Counted from the first letter of the stretch, positions 50,252 through 59,020 are shown. The stretch: DNA of 64,000 bases from JAGLQA01 sp023135565 (GCA_030639305.1 DAOWCY010000006.1:1-64000), one strand, 5' to 3'. Numbers and translations are program-made. The notes: generated from the sequence alone by a model not told the origin.

Positions 50252-53200
50252 CTACCTCTTAAATTTCCAGCGGAAACGCGTCCGCAAACCGCTGTCCTCA
50301 AACTGCATCGAAACCCCAAGAAAAGTAAATCCGGCTAATAATCCAAATTCCCGGTCACCCTCCCTATACGCGGGCTGCCTCTGCTTGAAAACCGTGCCGT
50401 AAACAGAACTCCCGATATGGAAGTTTTCCCATACAAAATGACCTTCACCGGGATGCCTGGGCGTGAAACCGAATAACTGCGCGTGCTTCGCCGCCGCTCC
50501 CTCTATAGACGCGCTGCCACTAAGCACAATAGGAAATAAATGACCGGCGCCTTCAAAAGCTTCAAACAATTTACCGTCCTGGTGGGCTTCAAATAACCCG
50601 GGCAATTGCAGTTCACAAGCATCAGGATAAGCCCGCAGAGAAAATCCCTGTAAACTGCCCTGATCCACGGCGGTAATCTTCTCCCGGTGCGACCAGGGTA
50701 TATTCCGTATGAGCAAAAAGCGGTCCTGTAACTCGACGCCGAATCGAAGCTTGATAATCCCGGCTATGCCAAAAGAAAAAACCCACTGGTCGCGGTTTTC
50801 CACCTGGTGCACCCGCACCTGTAATTCGCGCCAGCGATCGCGCTGCCTGAGCGCAGGCACGGACCTCTTCAAAAAACTGAGGGTGCGCCCCGGGTCCCGG
50901 GTCTCTATAATCAAGGTGCAGGGCCGGGTGAGCACCGAAAGCAAAACCGGCAGCGAAAGCATCCCGCTGGCTGACGACCCGCCGAAATTAGCATCGAATA
51001 TCCCCAACAAGTCGCCACTGCCTAAAGCGATGACCGGGTCGGCGTCATGTACGGTTAGATGCAGCCCGGGCCCGAAATCCTCGAATATGGCGGGGTGTAT
51101 AGGCAAATATCGCGATAATAAACTGTAACCGTCTTTGACAATGCCCCGCCAGGCTTCCTCGCCAAGATTGAGCGAAAGCATAAGCACCGGGTCCCGGGAC
51201 AAGCGCGGGATATTTAACGGTTCATTGTCCGTTTTGCTTTTTAATGCGCCTTTTAAAGAGTTATAAATAGTGTTATCCACCAGCGGCAGGATAAAAATTT
51301 CCGCTTCCAAAAAACCGTCCTCAGCTTCATCTAAACGCAGCGCTATAGGATCGAAATACTCCCGCCAATAACTGGAATACTGATCTACATAACCTTTGTA
51401 AGCCTTTTTTTCCTTTTCCGAGACGCGCTGCACCGGAGCTTGCGAGATGGGCTTCATATGAGCCAGGGTGCCGTAGGTTTTGGAGTGCAAGATGTGATCC
51501 TTATCGAAATAATATTCCCCGCCCGGGCTGCCGTCCCGCGCAGATACCGCTGCTTCGCCCTTTACAGTTGGGGCTGGACGCGCCGCCGCCCTCCTGGAAA
51601 TATAGCCGTAATCTATCAGGCTTTCGATGGAAAAGGGGGATCCTCTGCCGTCCAATTGGGCCAGCAGGGAGCGGGAAGTGAGGTATTCCATGTAGGCCCG
51701 GGCCCGGATGCGCCGCAGTTGGCCGATCTTAACCGCGGGCCCCACTAACCGGCGAATAAAAGGATCGGAAAAATAAACGTAACCCCAGGTGGATTTTTTA
51801 AGCGGCAGCTTGCTTAACATGTAACGAAATTCATCGCTAAGCCCTAAACTGCCTTTACCGCCGCTGTTCTTTAACTGTAAAATTTTCGCCACTTCATTTT
51901 TATTAGTGCCGATTAGCAGCAGGTCGTCCCAAAAAGACCAGTAGACGTTGGCACCGTTCTTTGATCGGAAAGCGGTTATGCGTTTTTCGGCCAGCTCTTT
52001 TTTACCCAGCAGTTGCAGCAGGGATTTTATCGCGCCGGGTTTGCTCAAACGCGCGGCCACAGTGACGTCGGTGCCGTCGATAAAAAAAAGATCGGGAAAA
52101 ATCAGGGCGCACTCTTTAATGATCCCGGCTTCTAATAATGTGCGCAGCAGCTTGCGGTCGAATCCTAAACGGGCGGGGTATTTCTTGTCTAATTCGTAAT
52201 CCACGCCATTGCCGGTAAAGGCGGTGCCCATGCGGTGCAAAAAACCGCAGCCCTGGTCCAAAAAAGCAAGAATGTCGCGGGGATTGGCTATGTAAACGAA
52301 AAAACGGTTTTGGGGCGTCACATCGGCCAGGGGCAGCGTGCCGCTTTTGCCACTGCTTTTTTTTAACATTTCCCGGAAAGGGTGGGATTCGACTTGTACG
52401 CCTGCTATAGATTCCACGTCGATGACGTAGTCCGCGGGCCGCTCCCCCGCGGCGTTTGCCCCGCCTGCCAGCACCTGCATTTGCAGGGTTTCCCGCACCG
52501 CGGCCCGGCCTCCCAATATATCGAAAACCGAGAGACTTTTCCCCCGCCTGTCCCAGCGCTCCCACGAGAAAAAGAAATCATCGTCGTCTCCTTCTTTTAG
52601 GGCTGTCAACCAGGTGGTCAACAGCGGCGATTGAGAAAGCCCGGCATAGGGTAACCAGGTGGCGAAACGCTGCTTATCAATGTCGATATGTTCACCTTCT
52701 TTTGCCTGGACGGCTCTGCGCATATCCCATTTTATTTCCATGGTATCGCCGGAATAGGCATTCTCCACAGTGAGCAGCAGCGGTTTTCCCGGTTTTGCTT
52801 TACATACCGCGGTCAGGGTATAGGAGTGCTTATCCGGTTCTATTACCGGCATCTCTTTTTTTTTCGGGATAACCGGATGAATGGTCTGTTTATATTTTTT
52901 AAGCAGCTTTTTGTCTACCGGCAGGCGCTGGCAGGAGCCGCCGGTATCGAGCACCCAATGTTTGCCGTCATCCACGTAGGGCCGCAGTTCGAAGGCTAAT
53001 GTCTCTTTATCTTTTGCCCGGACGAATCTGTCTTTTTCCTGGAAACGGAAATTTGCCCGGGGAACCAGGAAGATAAAAGGCCCTTTTATATCCTGCCCGG
53101 CAGGGGAATCATAAGGCGACCGGGCAAGATTTTTTTGCAGGTATTTATATCTTTTTTCTTCAATAATATCTTGGATGGATGAAGGCCCTGTATTACCGTG

Positions 53201-53584
53201 TTTCCCGGCGTATTCGGCGCAGGGCCAATAAAGGCGCTGCAAAAAGTGGCGTCCTTTCGTTATTTGTTTTTTTTCCGTGATGGCTTTTAAACGTCCGCCC
53301 TGCCGGTCATTGTGCAGCGGCGTCGTGGGCTGCAGGTACAGTTCCGTGATATTTTTTTTAGCTGCGCCGCCGGAATCGACGATCTGCCAATATCCCTGCA
53401 CCGGGAGCTGCACTTCGCCCCGGTATTTAGTATAGAACGAACCGGGCTGCCGGAAAAAAAGGCTTTTTTTTACACTCAGCGGGGCCAGTTTATTCAGCGC
53501 CCCGTAAGTTAGGACAAAAAATAATCCCAAAACCGCCGCCCACTTGACATATGATGAAATGTTTTTTATTTTTTTCTTTTCCAT
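50252..53584 (-). CDS. Large membrane-anchored protein of unknown function
   Basis: 1110 residues. A short basic N-terminus and one hydrophobic helix (YVKWAAVLGLFFVLTYGAL, about 12-30) predict a single-pass anchor with the rest outside the cytosol. I do not recognise a domain with confidence. Segments such as NPRDILAFLDQGCGFLHRMG, KLLRTLLEAGIIKECALIFP and YWSFWDDLLLIGTNKNEVAK recall DUF3352-like bacterial proteins with repeated alpha/beta units. A related segment seems to recur near residue 850-980 (LGIFDANFGG, RFLLIRNIPWSH). There is no Shine-Dalgarno at the ATG, and the promoter -10 box is only seven bases away, so it may be leaderless. Flanked on both sides by dense repeats. Confidence 0.7.
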   Translation of the reverse strand: MEKKKIKNISSYVKWAAVLGLFFVLTYGALNKLAPLSVKKSLFFRQPGSFYTKYRGEVQLPVQGYWQIVDSGGAAKKNITELYLQPTTPLHNDRQGGRLKAITEKKQITKGRHFLQRLYWPCAEYAGKHGNTGPSSIQDIIEEKRYKYLQKNLARSPYDSPAGQDIKGPFIFLVPRANFRFQEKDRFVRAKDKETLAFELRPYVDDGKHWVLDTGGSCQRLPVDKKLLKKYKQTIHPVIPKKKEMPVIEPDKHSYTLTAVCKAKPGKPLLLTVENAYSGDTMEIKWDMRRAVQAKEGEHIDIDKQRFATWLPYAGLSQSPLLTTWLTALKEGDDDDFFFSWERWDRRGKSLSVFDILGGRAAVRETLQMQVLAGGANAAGERPADYVIDVESIAGVQVESHPFREMLKKSSGKSGTLPLADVTPQNRFFVYIANPRDILAFLDQGCGFLHRMGTAFTGNGVDYELDKKYPARLGFDRKLLRTLLEAGIIKECALIFPDLFFIDGTDVTVAARLSKPGAIKSLLQLLGKKELAEKRITAFRSKNGANVYWSFWDDLLLIGTNKNEVAKILQLKNSGGKGSLGLSDEFRYMLSKLPLKKSTWGYVYFSDPFIRRLVGPAVKIGQLRRIRARAYMEYLTSRSLLAQLDGRGSPFSIESLIDYGYISRRAAARPAPTVKGEAAVSARDGSPGGEYYFDKDHILHSKTYGTLAHMKPISQAPVQRVSEKEKKAYKGYVDQYSSYWREYFDPIALRLDEAEDGFLEAEIFILPLVDNTIYNSLKGALKSKTDNEPLNIPRLSRDPVLMLSLNLGEEAWRGIVKDGYSLLSRYLPIHPAIFEDFGPGLHLTVHDADPVIALGSGDLLGIFDANFGGSSASGMLSLPVLLSVLTRPCTLIIETRDPGRTLSFLKRSVPALRQRDRWRELQVRVHQVENRDQWVFSFGIAGIIKLRFGVELQDRFLLIRNIPWSHREKITAVDQGSLQGFSLRAYPDACELQLPGLFEAHQDGKLFEAFEGAGHLFPIVLSGSASIEGAAAKHAQLFGFTPRHPGEGHFVWENFHIGSSVYGTVFKQRQPAYREGDREFGLLAGFTFLGVSMQFEDSGLRTRFRWKFKR

Positions 53585-53590
53585 GATCCT

Positions 53591-53619
53591 ATTTTAAAAA
53601 AAAATAAAAGAAATTGCAA
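53591..53619 (-). promoter_or_regulatory. Promoter of the 1110-residue gene, possibly leaderless
   Basis: On the minus strand TTGCAA (53614-53619), 17 bases, TAAAAT (53591-53596). The predicted start of transcription coincides with the ATG at 53584. Confidence 0.5.
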
Positions 53620-53881
53620 GCCTCCGGCAGGGGGGCAGCGCGCCCAACATCTTAGCCTCCGGCGGCCCTGCCGGGGGCCAAACTTTTGAAAAAGTTTGAT
53701 CAAAACTTCTTATGATTTAGAATCAAAAGCGCTCACACGCTGCTTCTTGCGGCGAAGCCGCTTATTGCCTCCCCACGCAGTGGGGCTTTTGAAAAAGTTT
53801 GATCAAAACTTCTTATGATTTAGAATCAAAAGCGCCTCTTGCGGCGAAGCGGCTTATTGCCTCCCCGTGCGCACGGGGTTA
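53615..53881 (-). repeat. Tandem dispersed modular repeats ending in the corC stop codon
   Basis: A full minus copy followed by a partial second one. The stretch TTTTGAAAAAGTTTGATC with AAAACTTCTTATGATTTAG occurs twice (53686-53720 and 53788-53822). The distal end is CCCCGTGCGCACGGGG and TTA (53879-53881), which is the stop codon of the CorC-like gene. Confidence 0.88.
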
Positions 53882-55123
53882 GTGAGGTTTTATCACTAAA
53901 ATGATTTCGTCTACTTTCCGCTTTCCCATCTGCCTGACAATTAGCTGATAGTCTTTGATTTTTATCTTTGTTCTTACCCTGGGGAATTTCCCGAAGAAAT
54001 AGATAAACATGCCGGACATTATAGTGTACTCTTTTTTGACAGGCAGTTCGATGCCTAACCGGGCATTCACTTCTTCCACCGGGACACTTCCTTTTATAAA
54101 ATACGTATGCTTGTCTACTTTTTTTATGGGCTGTTGGGCAATATTAAGCCCGCCGAATATTTCTTTAAAAATATCGTTCAACGTCAGGATACCGATGGTT
54201 GTGCCGTATTCATCGAGAACCACGGCAATGTTTACATCATACTTTTTGAATTCTTTTAATACGTAATTTAAAGAAGAAAACTCGGATACGAAAACCGGTT
54301 TGTCGGCAATTTCTTTTAGGTTTAAATCTTTGAATTCTTTGTCCAATAAAAGAGCGGCGATATCCCTCGTGTGGATGATGCCCGTAATGTTATCGAGAGT
54401 GCCTTTGTATATAGGAATCTTATAAACGCCCTTTTCGCGGATGATTTTTTTCAAACCGGCAATGTCTGAATTTTCCTCCAGGGCGATTATATTAGGCCGC
54501 GGTTTCATCAGGCTTTTAATATCTTTCTCCGCCGTATCTATAAGCTCATGTAACATGCGCAGGGTCTCCGGGATATAGTGAAAAAGTTTCGTCTCCGAGG
54601 ATAAAAGATGTTTGATCTCCTCGATATTAAGTTCTTTTTTATCGCCGGCCGACCCCTTCTTTCTAAAGAGTAAATTGGAAAGAGCCGAGAGAACTTTAAC
54701 AAAAGGAAAAAATAGGTAGGTGAAAAACTTAATCGGGTAAGCATAAATAAAGGACATCTTTTCACTGTGCCTGAAGGCATAGGATTTGGGGATAACTTCG
54801 GCAAATATCAAAATGATAATAGTTGTGGCCAATGTGGTAGCCAGTAAAGCCAACTGCTCACTGCCTGCGAAAATCTTTGCGAACAGGATGGCCGATATGG
54901 AGGCTGCCGCAATATTTACCAGGTTATTCCCGATCAGGATAGTTGAAAAGAATTCGTCCGGTTCCGCCAATAATTTATTTAGGAATATGGCCTTCTTATT
55001 TTTCTTGTTTGCTTTGAGGTTCAGCTTAATCTTGTTTAAGGACAGCAGCGAAGTCTCGGCGGAAGAAAAGAAAGCGCTGAATAGGATTAAAACAAAAAAA
55101 ATGATTAGATATAACACTAACAT
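53879..55123 (-). CDS. CNNM/CorC-type hemolysin family protein
   Basis: 414 residues. A DUF21 membrane domain (LYLIIFFVLILFSAFFSSAE, TILIGNNLVNIAAA, IIILIFAEVIPKSYAFR) is followed by a CBS pair (MKPRPNIIALEENSDIAGLK; FVSEFSSLNYVLKEF) and a CorC_HlyC domain (VEEVNARLGIELP). Such proteins are linked to Mg/Co transport or homeostasis. Start at ATG 55123 with GGGGAG upstream. It follows rex by 50 bases on the same strand, so it may be in the rex operon. Its TAA stop is contributed by a repeat. Confidence 0.9.
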   Translation of the reverse strand: MLVLYLIIFFVLILFSAFFSSAETSLLSLNKIKLNLKANKKNKKAIFLNKLLAEPDEFFSTILIGNNLVNIAAASISAILFAKIFAGSEQLALLATTLATTIIILIFAEVIPKSYAFRHSEKMSFIYAYPIKFFTYLFFPFVKVLSALSNLLFRKKGSAGDKKELNIEEIKHLLSSETKLFHYIPETLRMLHELIDTAEKDIKSLMKPRPNIIALEENSDIAGLKKIIREKGVYKIPIYKGTLDNITGIIHTRDIAALLLDKEFKDLNLKEIADKPVFVSEFSSLNYVLKEFKKYDVNIAVVLDEYGTTIGILTLNDIFKEIFGGLNIAQQPIKKVDKHTYFIKGSVPVEEVNARLGIELPVKKEYTIMSGMFIYFFGKFPRVRTKIKIKDYQLIVRQMGKRKVDEIILVIKPH

Positions 55124-55173
55124 CTTAACCGCTCCCCGCACCGCACAGCCGCGGAGCAAAACAAAAAAAACGC

Positions 55174-55839
55174 TTATTTATGATAAATTTGATATACCAC
55201 TTTATACAAAGAGGCGCCGATACAATCATTGACTAATTGAACGCCCTTTATTCCCTTAGCAAGTTTCAGTATCCTGGGGGAATAGTTTACGATACCTTTA
55301 ATCCCTAATTCTACCAGTTTGTCGAGTATTTCCTGGGCCACGCTCTCCGGTACGGTTAACAGGGCTATCTTTACATGTGTGTTTTCCTTTACATATTCTT
55401 CAAGACGCTCGATGTGGTAGATAGGCGTTTTCCTCCCTTTTATATCGACTATTGTGCCTACCAGGTCCGGTTTTACATCGAAGAGCGCCGTCACATGGAT
55501 GTTCCTGATTTTGAATAACTTGTACTCGGAAAGGGCCCGCCCCAATCTACCTGCTCCTACAACAATGACTTCCGCGCCTCGATCTACCGATAAAACCCTC
55601 CTTAAAGCACGGAAAAGTTTTTCTACATGGTAACCTTTTTTTTGCTTGCCGATGGAGATGCCGAGATAGAAAAAATCCTGTCTGACCTGGTTGCATGACA
55701 CCCCGGTTATCTCTTCCAACTTTTTGGAAGAGATAAAGGAATCCTGGGGCAGGTCTAATTTTAGCAGCGCTTCATAGTAGAATGATACCCTGGTTATCAC
55801 TCTCAAGCTCATCTTCTTCTCTTGTTTGTCGTTTTTCAT
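55174..55839 (-). CDS. rex: Redox-sensing transcriptional repressor Rex
   Basis: 221 residues. The N-terminal winged helix has ISSKKLEEITGVSCNQVRQD and the Rossmann domain VIVVGAGRLGRAL (NADH site). AFxVKP-type FDVKPDLVGTIVDIKG and the C-terminal swap helix are present. Rex represses fermentation and respiration genes and is released by a high NADH/NAD ratio. Start chosen at ATG 55839, with GAGG five bases upstream; the longer frame to 55893 overlaps the promoter. Confidence 0.93.
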   Translation of the reverse strand: MKNDKQEKKMSLRVITRVSFYYEALLKLDLPQDSFISSKKLEEITGVSCNQVRQDFFYLGISIGKQKKGYHVEKLFRALRRVLSVDRGAEVIVVGAGRLGRALSEYKLFKIRNIHVTALFDVKPDLVGTIVDIKGRKTPIYHIERLEEYVKENTHVKIALLTVPESVAQEILDKLVELGIKGIVNYSPRILKLAKGIKGVQLVNDCIGASLYKVVYQIYHK

Positions 55840-55874
55840 GTACGCCTCGAAAATATCGTTTACTTTTAAACTAT

Positions 55875-55903
55875 ATATTACTTGAGAAATCATTCAATGT
55901 CAA
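55875..55903 (-). promoter_or_regulatory. rex promoter
   Basis: On the minus strand TTGACA (55898-55903), 17 bases, TAATAT (55875-55880). No clear Rex operator is seen here. Confidence 0.65.
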
Positions 55904-55927
55904 GTTAAAATATGACCTTTTAGGTAT

Positions 55928-56035
55928 TTTAAATAATACTTCGCCAGGGTTTGCTAAAAAAACAAGCTTTTTGGTCGATCCGGTCGGGTATGCGGCTTCC
56001 AGGTCCCTCATAGGGTGCGAACGCCGTCCGCTTTT
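55928..56035 (+). repeat. Second dispersed repeat family, copy 2
   Basis: TAATACTTCGCCAGGGTTTG, TTTTTGGTCGATCCGGTCGG, CCAGGTCCCTCATAGGGTGC and GAACGCCGTCCGC, aligned with 4418-4521 along nearly the whole length. Confidence 0.75.
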
Positions 56036-56064
56036 AAAAAAATTAAAAAAAATTGATTTTTTGC

Positions 56065-56094
56065 TTGACTTTTGTTTTTTGTTAATGGTAAAAT
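56065..56094 (+). promoter_or_regulatory. Promoter of the peptide/radical SAM operon
   Basis: TTGACT (56065-56070), 18 bases, TAAAAT (56089-56094), about 37 bases ahead of the small gene's ATG. Confidence 0.65.
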
Positions 56095-56131
56095 TACGGT
56101 GCAACTAAAATTAATCTTCACGGAGGAAGAT

Positions 56132-56347
56132 ATGGAAAAATTAAACAGTATTGAAGTAACACCGAATGTGGAATTTAGTCTGAAAATTTTGGGCGATTCC
56201 CTGGAAAGCATCCCGGAAGGCGAAAAAAGAGAGAATGCGAAAAAGGCGCTGGGTTATTTGCAAACGGTTGCTGCGGGCGAAAATCCTAAAGCGGTTAAAA
56301 GGTGTTTTGTGCCCAAATTATTTTACCCGAACGATTCGGTAGGATAA
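56132..56347 (+). CDS. Small peptide, candidate RiPP precursor
   Basis: 71 residues from ATG 56132, with ACGGAGGAAG as a very good Shine-Dalgarno; an in-frame upstream start is rejected. Residues 1-55 are acidic and helix-prone (MEKLNSIEVTPNVEFSLKIL; GEKRENAKKALGYLQTV), leader-like. The final 20 are VKRCFVPKLFYPNDSVG-like, with a single Cys, two Pro, Phe and Tyr residues and a Gly end. It is the first gene ahead of a B12-binding radical SAM gene and a SPASM radical SAM gene. I recognise no family. A regulatory or unrelated small protein is the alternative. Confidence 0.6.
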   Translation: MEKLNSIEVTPNVEFSLKILGDSLESIPEGEKRENAKKALGYLQTVAAGENPKAVKRCFVPKLFYPNDSVG

Positions 56348-56386
56348 ATTTAGCACTTCATTTGCGCTTTAAAAACCTGTGCAGAT

Positions 56387-56458
56387 ATGGCGCTGCATTT
56401 AAAGAAAGTAGAGGTATATCGTAATTTGAGGAGGCGAATGAAAGAGGTGAAAAAGTGA
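56387..56458 (+). CDS. Possible 23-residue leader ORF coupled to the radical SAM gene
   Basis: ATG 56387 opens MALHLKKVEVYRNLRRRMKE plus VKK and stops at TGA 56456-56458, overlapping the GTG start of the radical SAM gene. An internal ATG at 56438 (MKEVKK) has a strong TTGAGGAGG ribosome site upstream that does not serve the radical SAM start itself. It may be a coupling ORF; evidence is limited to position and ribosome site. Confidence 0.35.
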   Translation: MALHLKKVEVYRNLRRRMKEVKK

Positions 56459-57831
56459 AATTTTTATTGATCCAGCCGCCATTATCGGATGCCGGTTATA
56501 ATGAGTTTAATTTCTCCCCAGGCCATCTGTTCACCCTTTTTTCTTACTTAAAGCACAATAATCCCGGCTTACAGGTGGATGTACTGGATTGGCCGCGCGC
56601 CCATGTCGAAGAGCCGGAAACGACAGCAGAGCGCGGCGATTTGCTGTTTTCCAATAGATTAAAAAAACAATTGAAAAAATATGCCCCGGATGTCATCGGT
56701 ATTTCCTGTTACACCAGTATGCATTATATCATTACACAGTTGGTGGCGCTCATCTACAAGGAAGAAAACCCGGATGGAATCGTGATTGTCGGCGGTTTTC
56801 ATCCCACTTTTGTACCTGACGATTTTACCGCCCCGGCAGCCCCTTACGATTATATCATACAGGGTGAAGGCGAAGTAGCCCTGTCCAGGTTGTTAAAGCA
56901 GCCGCTTCGTCCCCGGCAGCGGGCAAAAGTGGTGCCGGGAATTCCCTTAGACTTAGAAACAGAAGTATTAATGTGGGATGATTATCCTTATTTCGATAAG
57001 GGGGCAAAAGTGACCCTATTTTTTAGCCGCGGTTGTCCTTTCGAGTGCAATTTCTGCGTAGAACCGAACCGGCTGCGAAATCCCGGTGCGCGCTACCGGG
57101 TTTATTCCTCGACCAAAGCCCGCCGCACTATCGAGACCCTAATTAAAAGATTAACCCCGGAGGGTATTTTCTTTGGGGAAGCTGCCTTCGGTTTGAATCC
57201 CCAATGGCGCCGGCAATTTTTAAAAGACCTGGCGGAAGTGGCGCCGGGTATCCTTTTTTGGGGGGAAACCCGGGTGGACACGTTCTCTAAAGAGGATGTA
57301 GATTTACTGAAACCGCTTCGTTTCCGGTTAGACTTAGGACTCGACGCCATTGTGCCGGATAATATCCTCAGGCAGAATAAATCACGTAACCCCGAGGAAT
57401 ATATCCGCCGTTTTACCGCATTGGACGACTATATGAACGAGCAGGAATTGCCTCATTCAATTTTTATACTGCACAATTTTCCCGGCGAGACGCCGCGCAC
57501 CTATGCGCAGACAAAACAAAGACTGTTGGACATTGCCGGGAAACGCAGCTATAATTATTCTTGTTTCGGGCCGCAGCCCTATTGTTTATATCCCGGCTCG
57601 TCGGCCTACCGCGATATGAAACACTATGAGGAAAAATACGGCAGCCGGTTTCCTAATGACGGTTGGTGGCGGGAGATCAGCGATGACCGCAATGCCCTTG
57701 CCAGGGCGATCGTTGCCGGTAAGGAAATGGAAGGCAAGGATATCGACTTTTTGGCGGAGGCCAAACAATTAATGGATAAAATTATCCCGGATAAGAAATT
57801 GCTCCATTGGCCTTTCCGATGGGGTTCGTGA
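56455..57831 (+). CDS. B12-binding radical SAM enzyme of the peptide locus
   Basis: 458 residues from GTG 56455 (AGAGGTG upstream); no in-frame ATG lies between it and the preceding stop. The N-terminal B12-type domain has FSPGHLFTLFSYLKHNNPG, ISCYTSMHYIITQLVALIY and IVIVGGFHPTFVPDD, then the radical SAM motif FFSRGCPFECNFCVEPNRLR (CxxxCxxC), LGLDAIVPDNILRQNKSRNP and ILHNFPGETPRTYA. Enzymes of this class methylate sp3 carbons or rearrange backbones in peptide natural products. It lies 107 bases after the peptide gene and four before the next radical SAM gene. Confidence 0.85.
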   Translation: MKFLLIQPPLSDAGYNEFNFSPGHLFTLFSYLKHNNPGLQVDVLDWPRAHVEEPETTAERGDLLFSNRLKKQLKKYAPDVIGISCYTSMHYIITQLVALIYKEENPDGIVIVGGFHPTFVPDDFTAPAAPYDYIIQGEGEVALSRLLKQPLRPRQRAKVVPGIPLDLETEVLMWDDYPYFDKGAKVTLFFSRGCPFECNFCVEPNRLRNPGARYRVYSSTKARRTIETLIKRLTPEGIFFGEAAFGLNPQWRRQFLKDLAEVAPGILFWGETRVDTFSKEDVDLLKPLRFRLDLGLDAIVPDNILRQNKSRNPEEYIRRFTALDDYMNEQELPHSIFILHNFPGETPRTYAQTKQRLLDIAGKRSYNYSCFGPQPYCLYPGSSAYRDMKHYEEKYGSRFPNDGWWREISDDRNALARAIVAGKEMEGKDIDFLAEAKQLMDKIIPDKKLLHWPFRWGS

Positions 57832-57834
57832 GAA

Positions 57835-58914
57835 ATGGCCGCGCTTATTTCGGATATGAAACTACCTGCTCTCCTGTTAATGGTAACCGATGATTGCAAT
57901 TTCGGGTGTAAATACTGTTACCAGACCAAAGGGAATCGATATATGAGCTGGGAGACGGCAAAAAAAACACTGGATTTTTTCCTGCCCCGGTTGGGAAAAA
58001 ATTATCGTCTCGCTTTTTTGGGAGGCGAACCTTTTCTCGCTTTCGACTTGATAAAAGAGGCAGTCGCTTATTTAAAAATAAAAAATAAAGAACTGTCTAA
58101 GACCGTGCATTATGCGGCCAATAGCAACGGCAGCCTGTTAGATGACGCTGTACTCGATTTTTTGCAGCAAAATAATTTTACGCTGGCCGTCAGTTTCGAT
58201 GCGTTTAAACAGGATTGGGGACGAAAAAAAAATAGTTTTAACCTGGTCCAGGCTGCTGTTAAAAAGGCGCTGGCCCGGCCCGGCATTCGCCTGGAAATCG
58301 CCAGTACATTTACTCCCGGCACTGTGGCCGGTTTGTGTGAATCTTTAGAATATATCATCGGTTTAGGAGTGCCGAAAGCGTCGTTTTCCTTAGATATGAC
58401 CGTGGCATGGGACCGGGCGTCCTTAGACCGGTTGGCCCGGGAACTTGCCTCTCTAAGAAAGTTCCTCTTAAAGAATTATCCCGACGGCAAAAAAACACCG
58501 GTGCGTTTTTTTAGTGAAGGAGAGTGGAGCGGCATCTGGCAGTGTGCCGCGGGTCTTACCCAATTACTGGTTACACCCACCGGGCAAATATGGGGCTGTC
58601 CTCTTTTTTACGAATTCTTTAAAGGAAAAGAGTCGAGCCCGGCTTACGGGGAGTATTGTTTCGGCGGACTACCGGATTTCGTAAACACTTACCGCCGGGT
58701 GCCGGCAAATTACGCCCGTTTCAGGATGGACAATTTTCACCGGTCAAATTCTCCCTGTTTTTTGTGTCCTTTAGTAGAAAAATGCATCATCTGCCCGGTC
58801 AGCAGGCCGGAGGGGGATGCCCCCCGTCTTTTGGTGGCCTCTTATTTATGTGAAATGAGTAAAATCCTCATCGCCGAGAAAGAAAAATTCGCCCGTGGCA
58901 CGGGCACCCTATAA
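57835..58914 (+). CDS. SPASM-domain radical SAM peptide-modifying enzyme
   Basis: 359 residues. Radical SAM motif TDDCNFGCKYCYQTKGNRYM (CxxxCxxC), then FLGGEPFLAF and NSNGSLLDD, as in anaerobic sulfatase-maturing and sactisynthase-like enzymes. The C-terminal SPASM cysteines are C-x12-G-x4-C (CAAGLTQ to WGC) then C-x2-C-x5-C-x2-C (CFLCPLVEKCIIC) and a further Cys in YLCEMS, close to the canonical spacing. Two auxiliary Fe-S clusters are therefore likely. It starts three bases after the previous stop. The last residues, GTGTL, and the stop are in a repeat. Confidence 0.88.
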   Translation: MAALISDMKLPALLLMVTDDCNFGCKYCYQTKGNRYMSWETAKKTLDFFLPRLGKNYRLAFLGGEPFLAFDLIKEAVAYLKIKNKELSKTVHYAANSNGSLLDDAVLDFLQQNNFTLAVSFDAFKQDWGRKKNSFNLVQAAVKKALARPGIRLEIASTFTPGTVAGLCESLEYIIGLGVPKASFSLDMTVAWDRASLDRLARELASLRKFLLKNYPDGKKTPVRFFSEGEWSGIWQCAAGLTQLLVTPTGQIWGCPLFYEFFKGKESSPAYGEYCFGGLPDFVNTYRRVPANYARFRMDNFHRSNSPCFLCPLVEKCIICPVSRPEGDAPRLLVASYLCEMSKILIAEKEKFARGTGTL

Positions 58915-59007
58915 GGGGCTGCCTATCGAGATATGATAGCCGGGTAGTTTCTACTATTGGTTATACAGTACAATTACAACCGGTCATTTGTAAGCCCCGG
59001 GGCGCGG
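58908..59007 (+). repeat. Repeat shared with 25561-25659
   Basis: CCTATAAGGGGCTGCC, CCGGGTAGTTT, TTATACAGTACAATTAC, ACCGGTCATTTGTAAGC and CCCCGGGGCGCGG follow the same order as the minus strand at 25561-25659. It includes the stop codon of the SPASM gene at its start. Confidence 0.75.
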
Positions 59008-59020
59008 CATTGAAGATCGA

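Noticed and set aside
58915..59020. Intrinsic terminator of the radical SAM operon
   Set aside because: The segment is a dispersed repeat with no stem followed by a U-tract.
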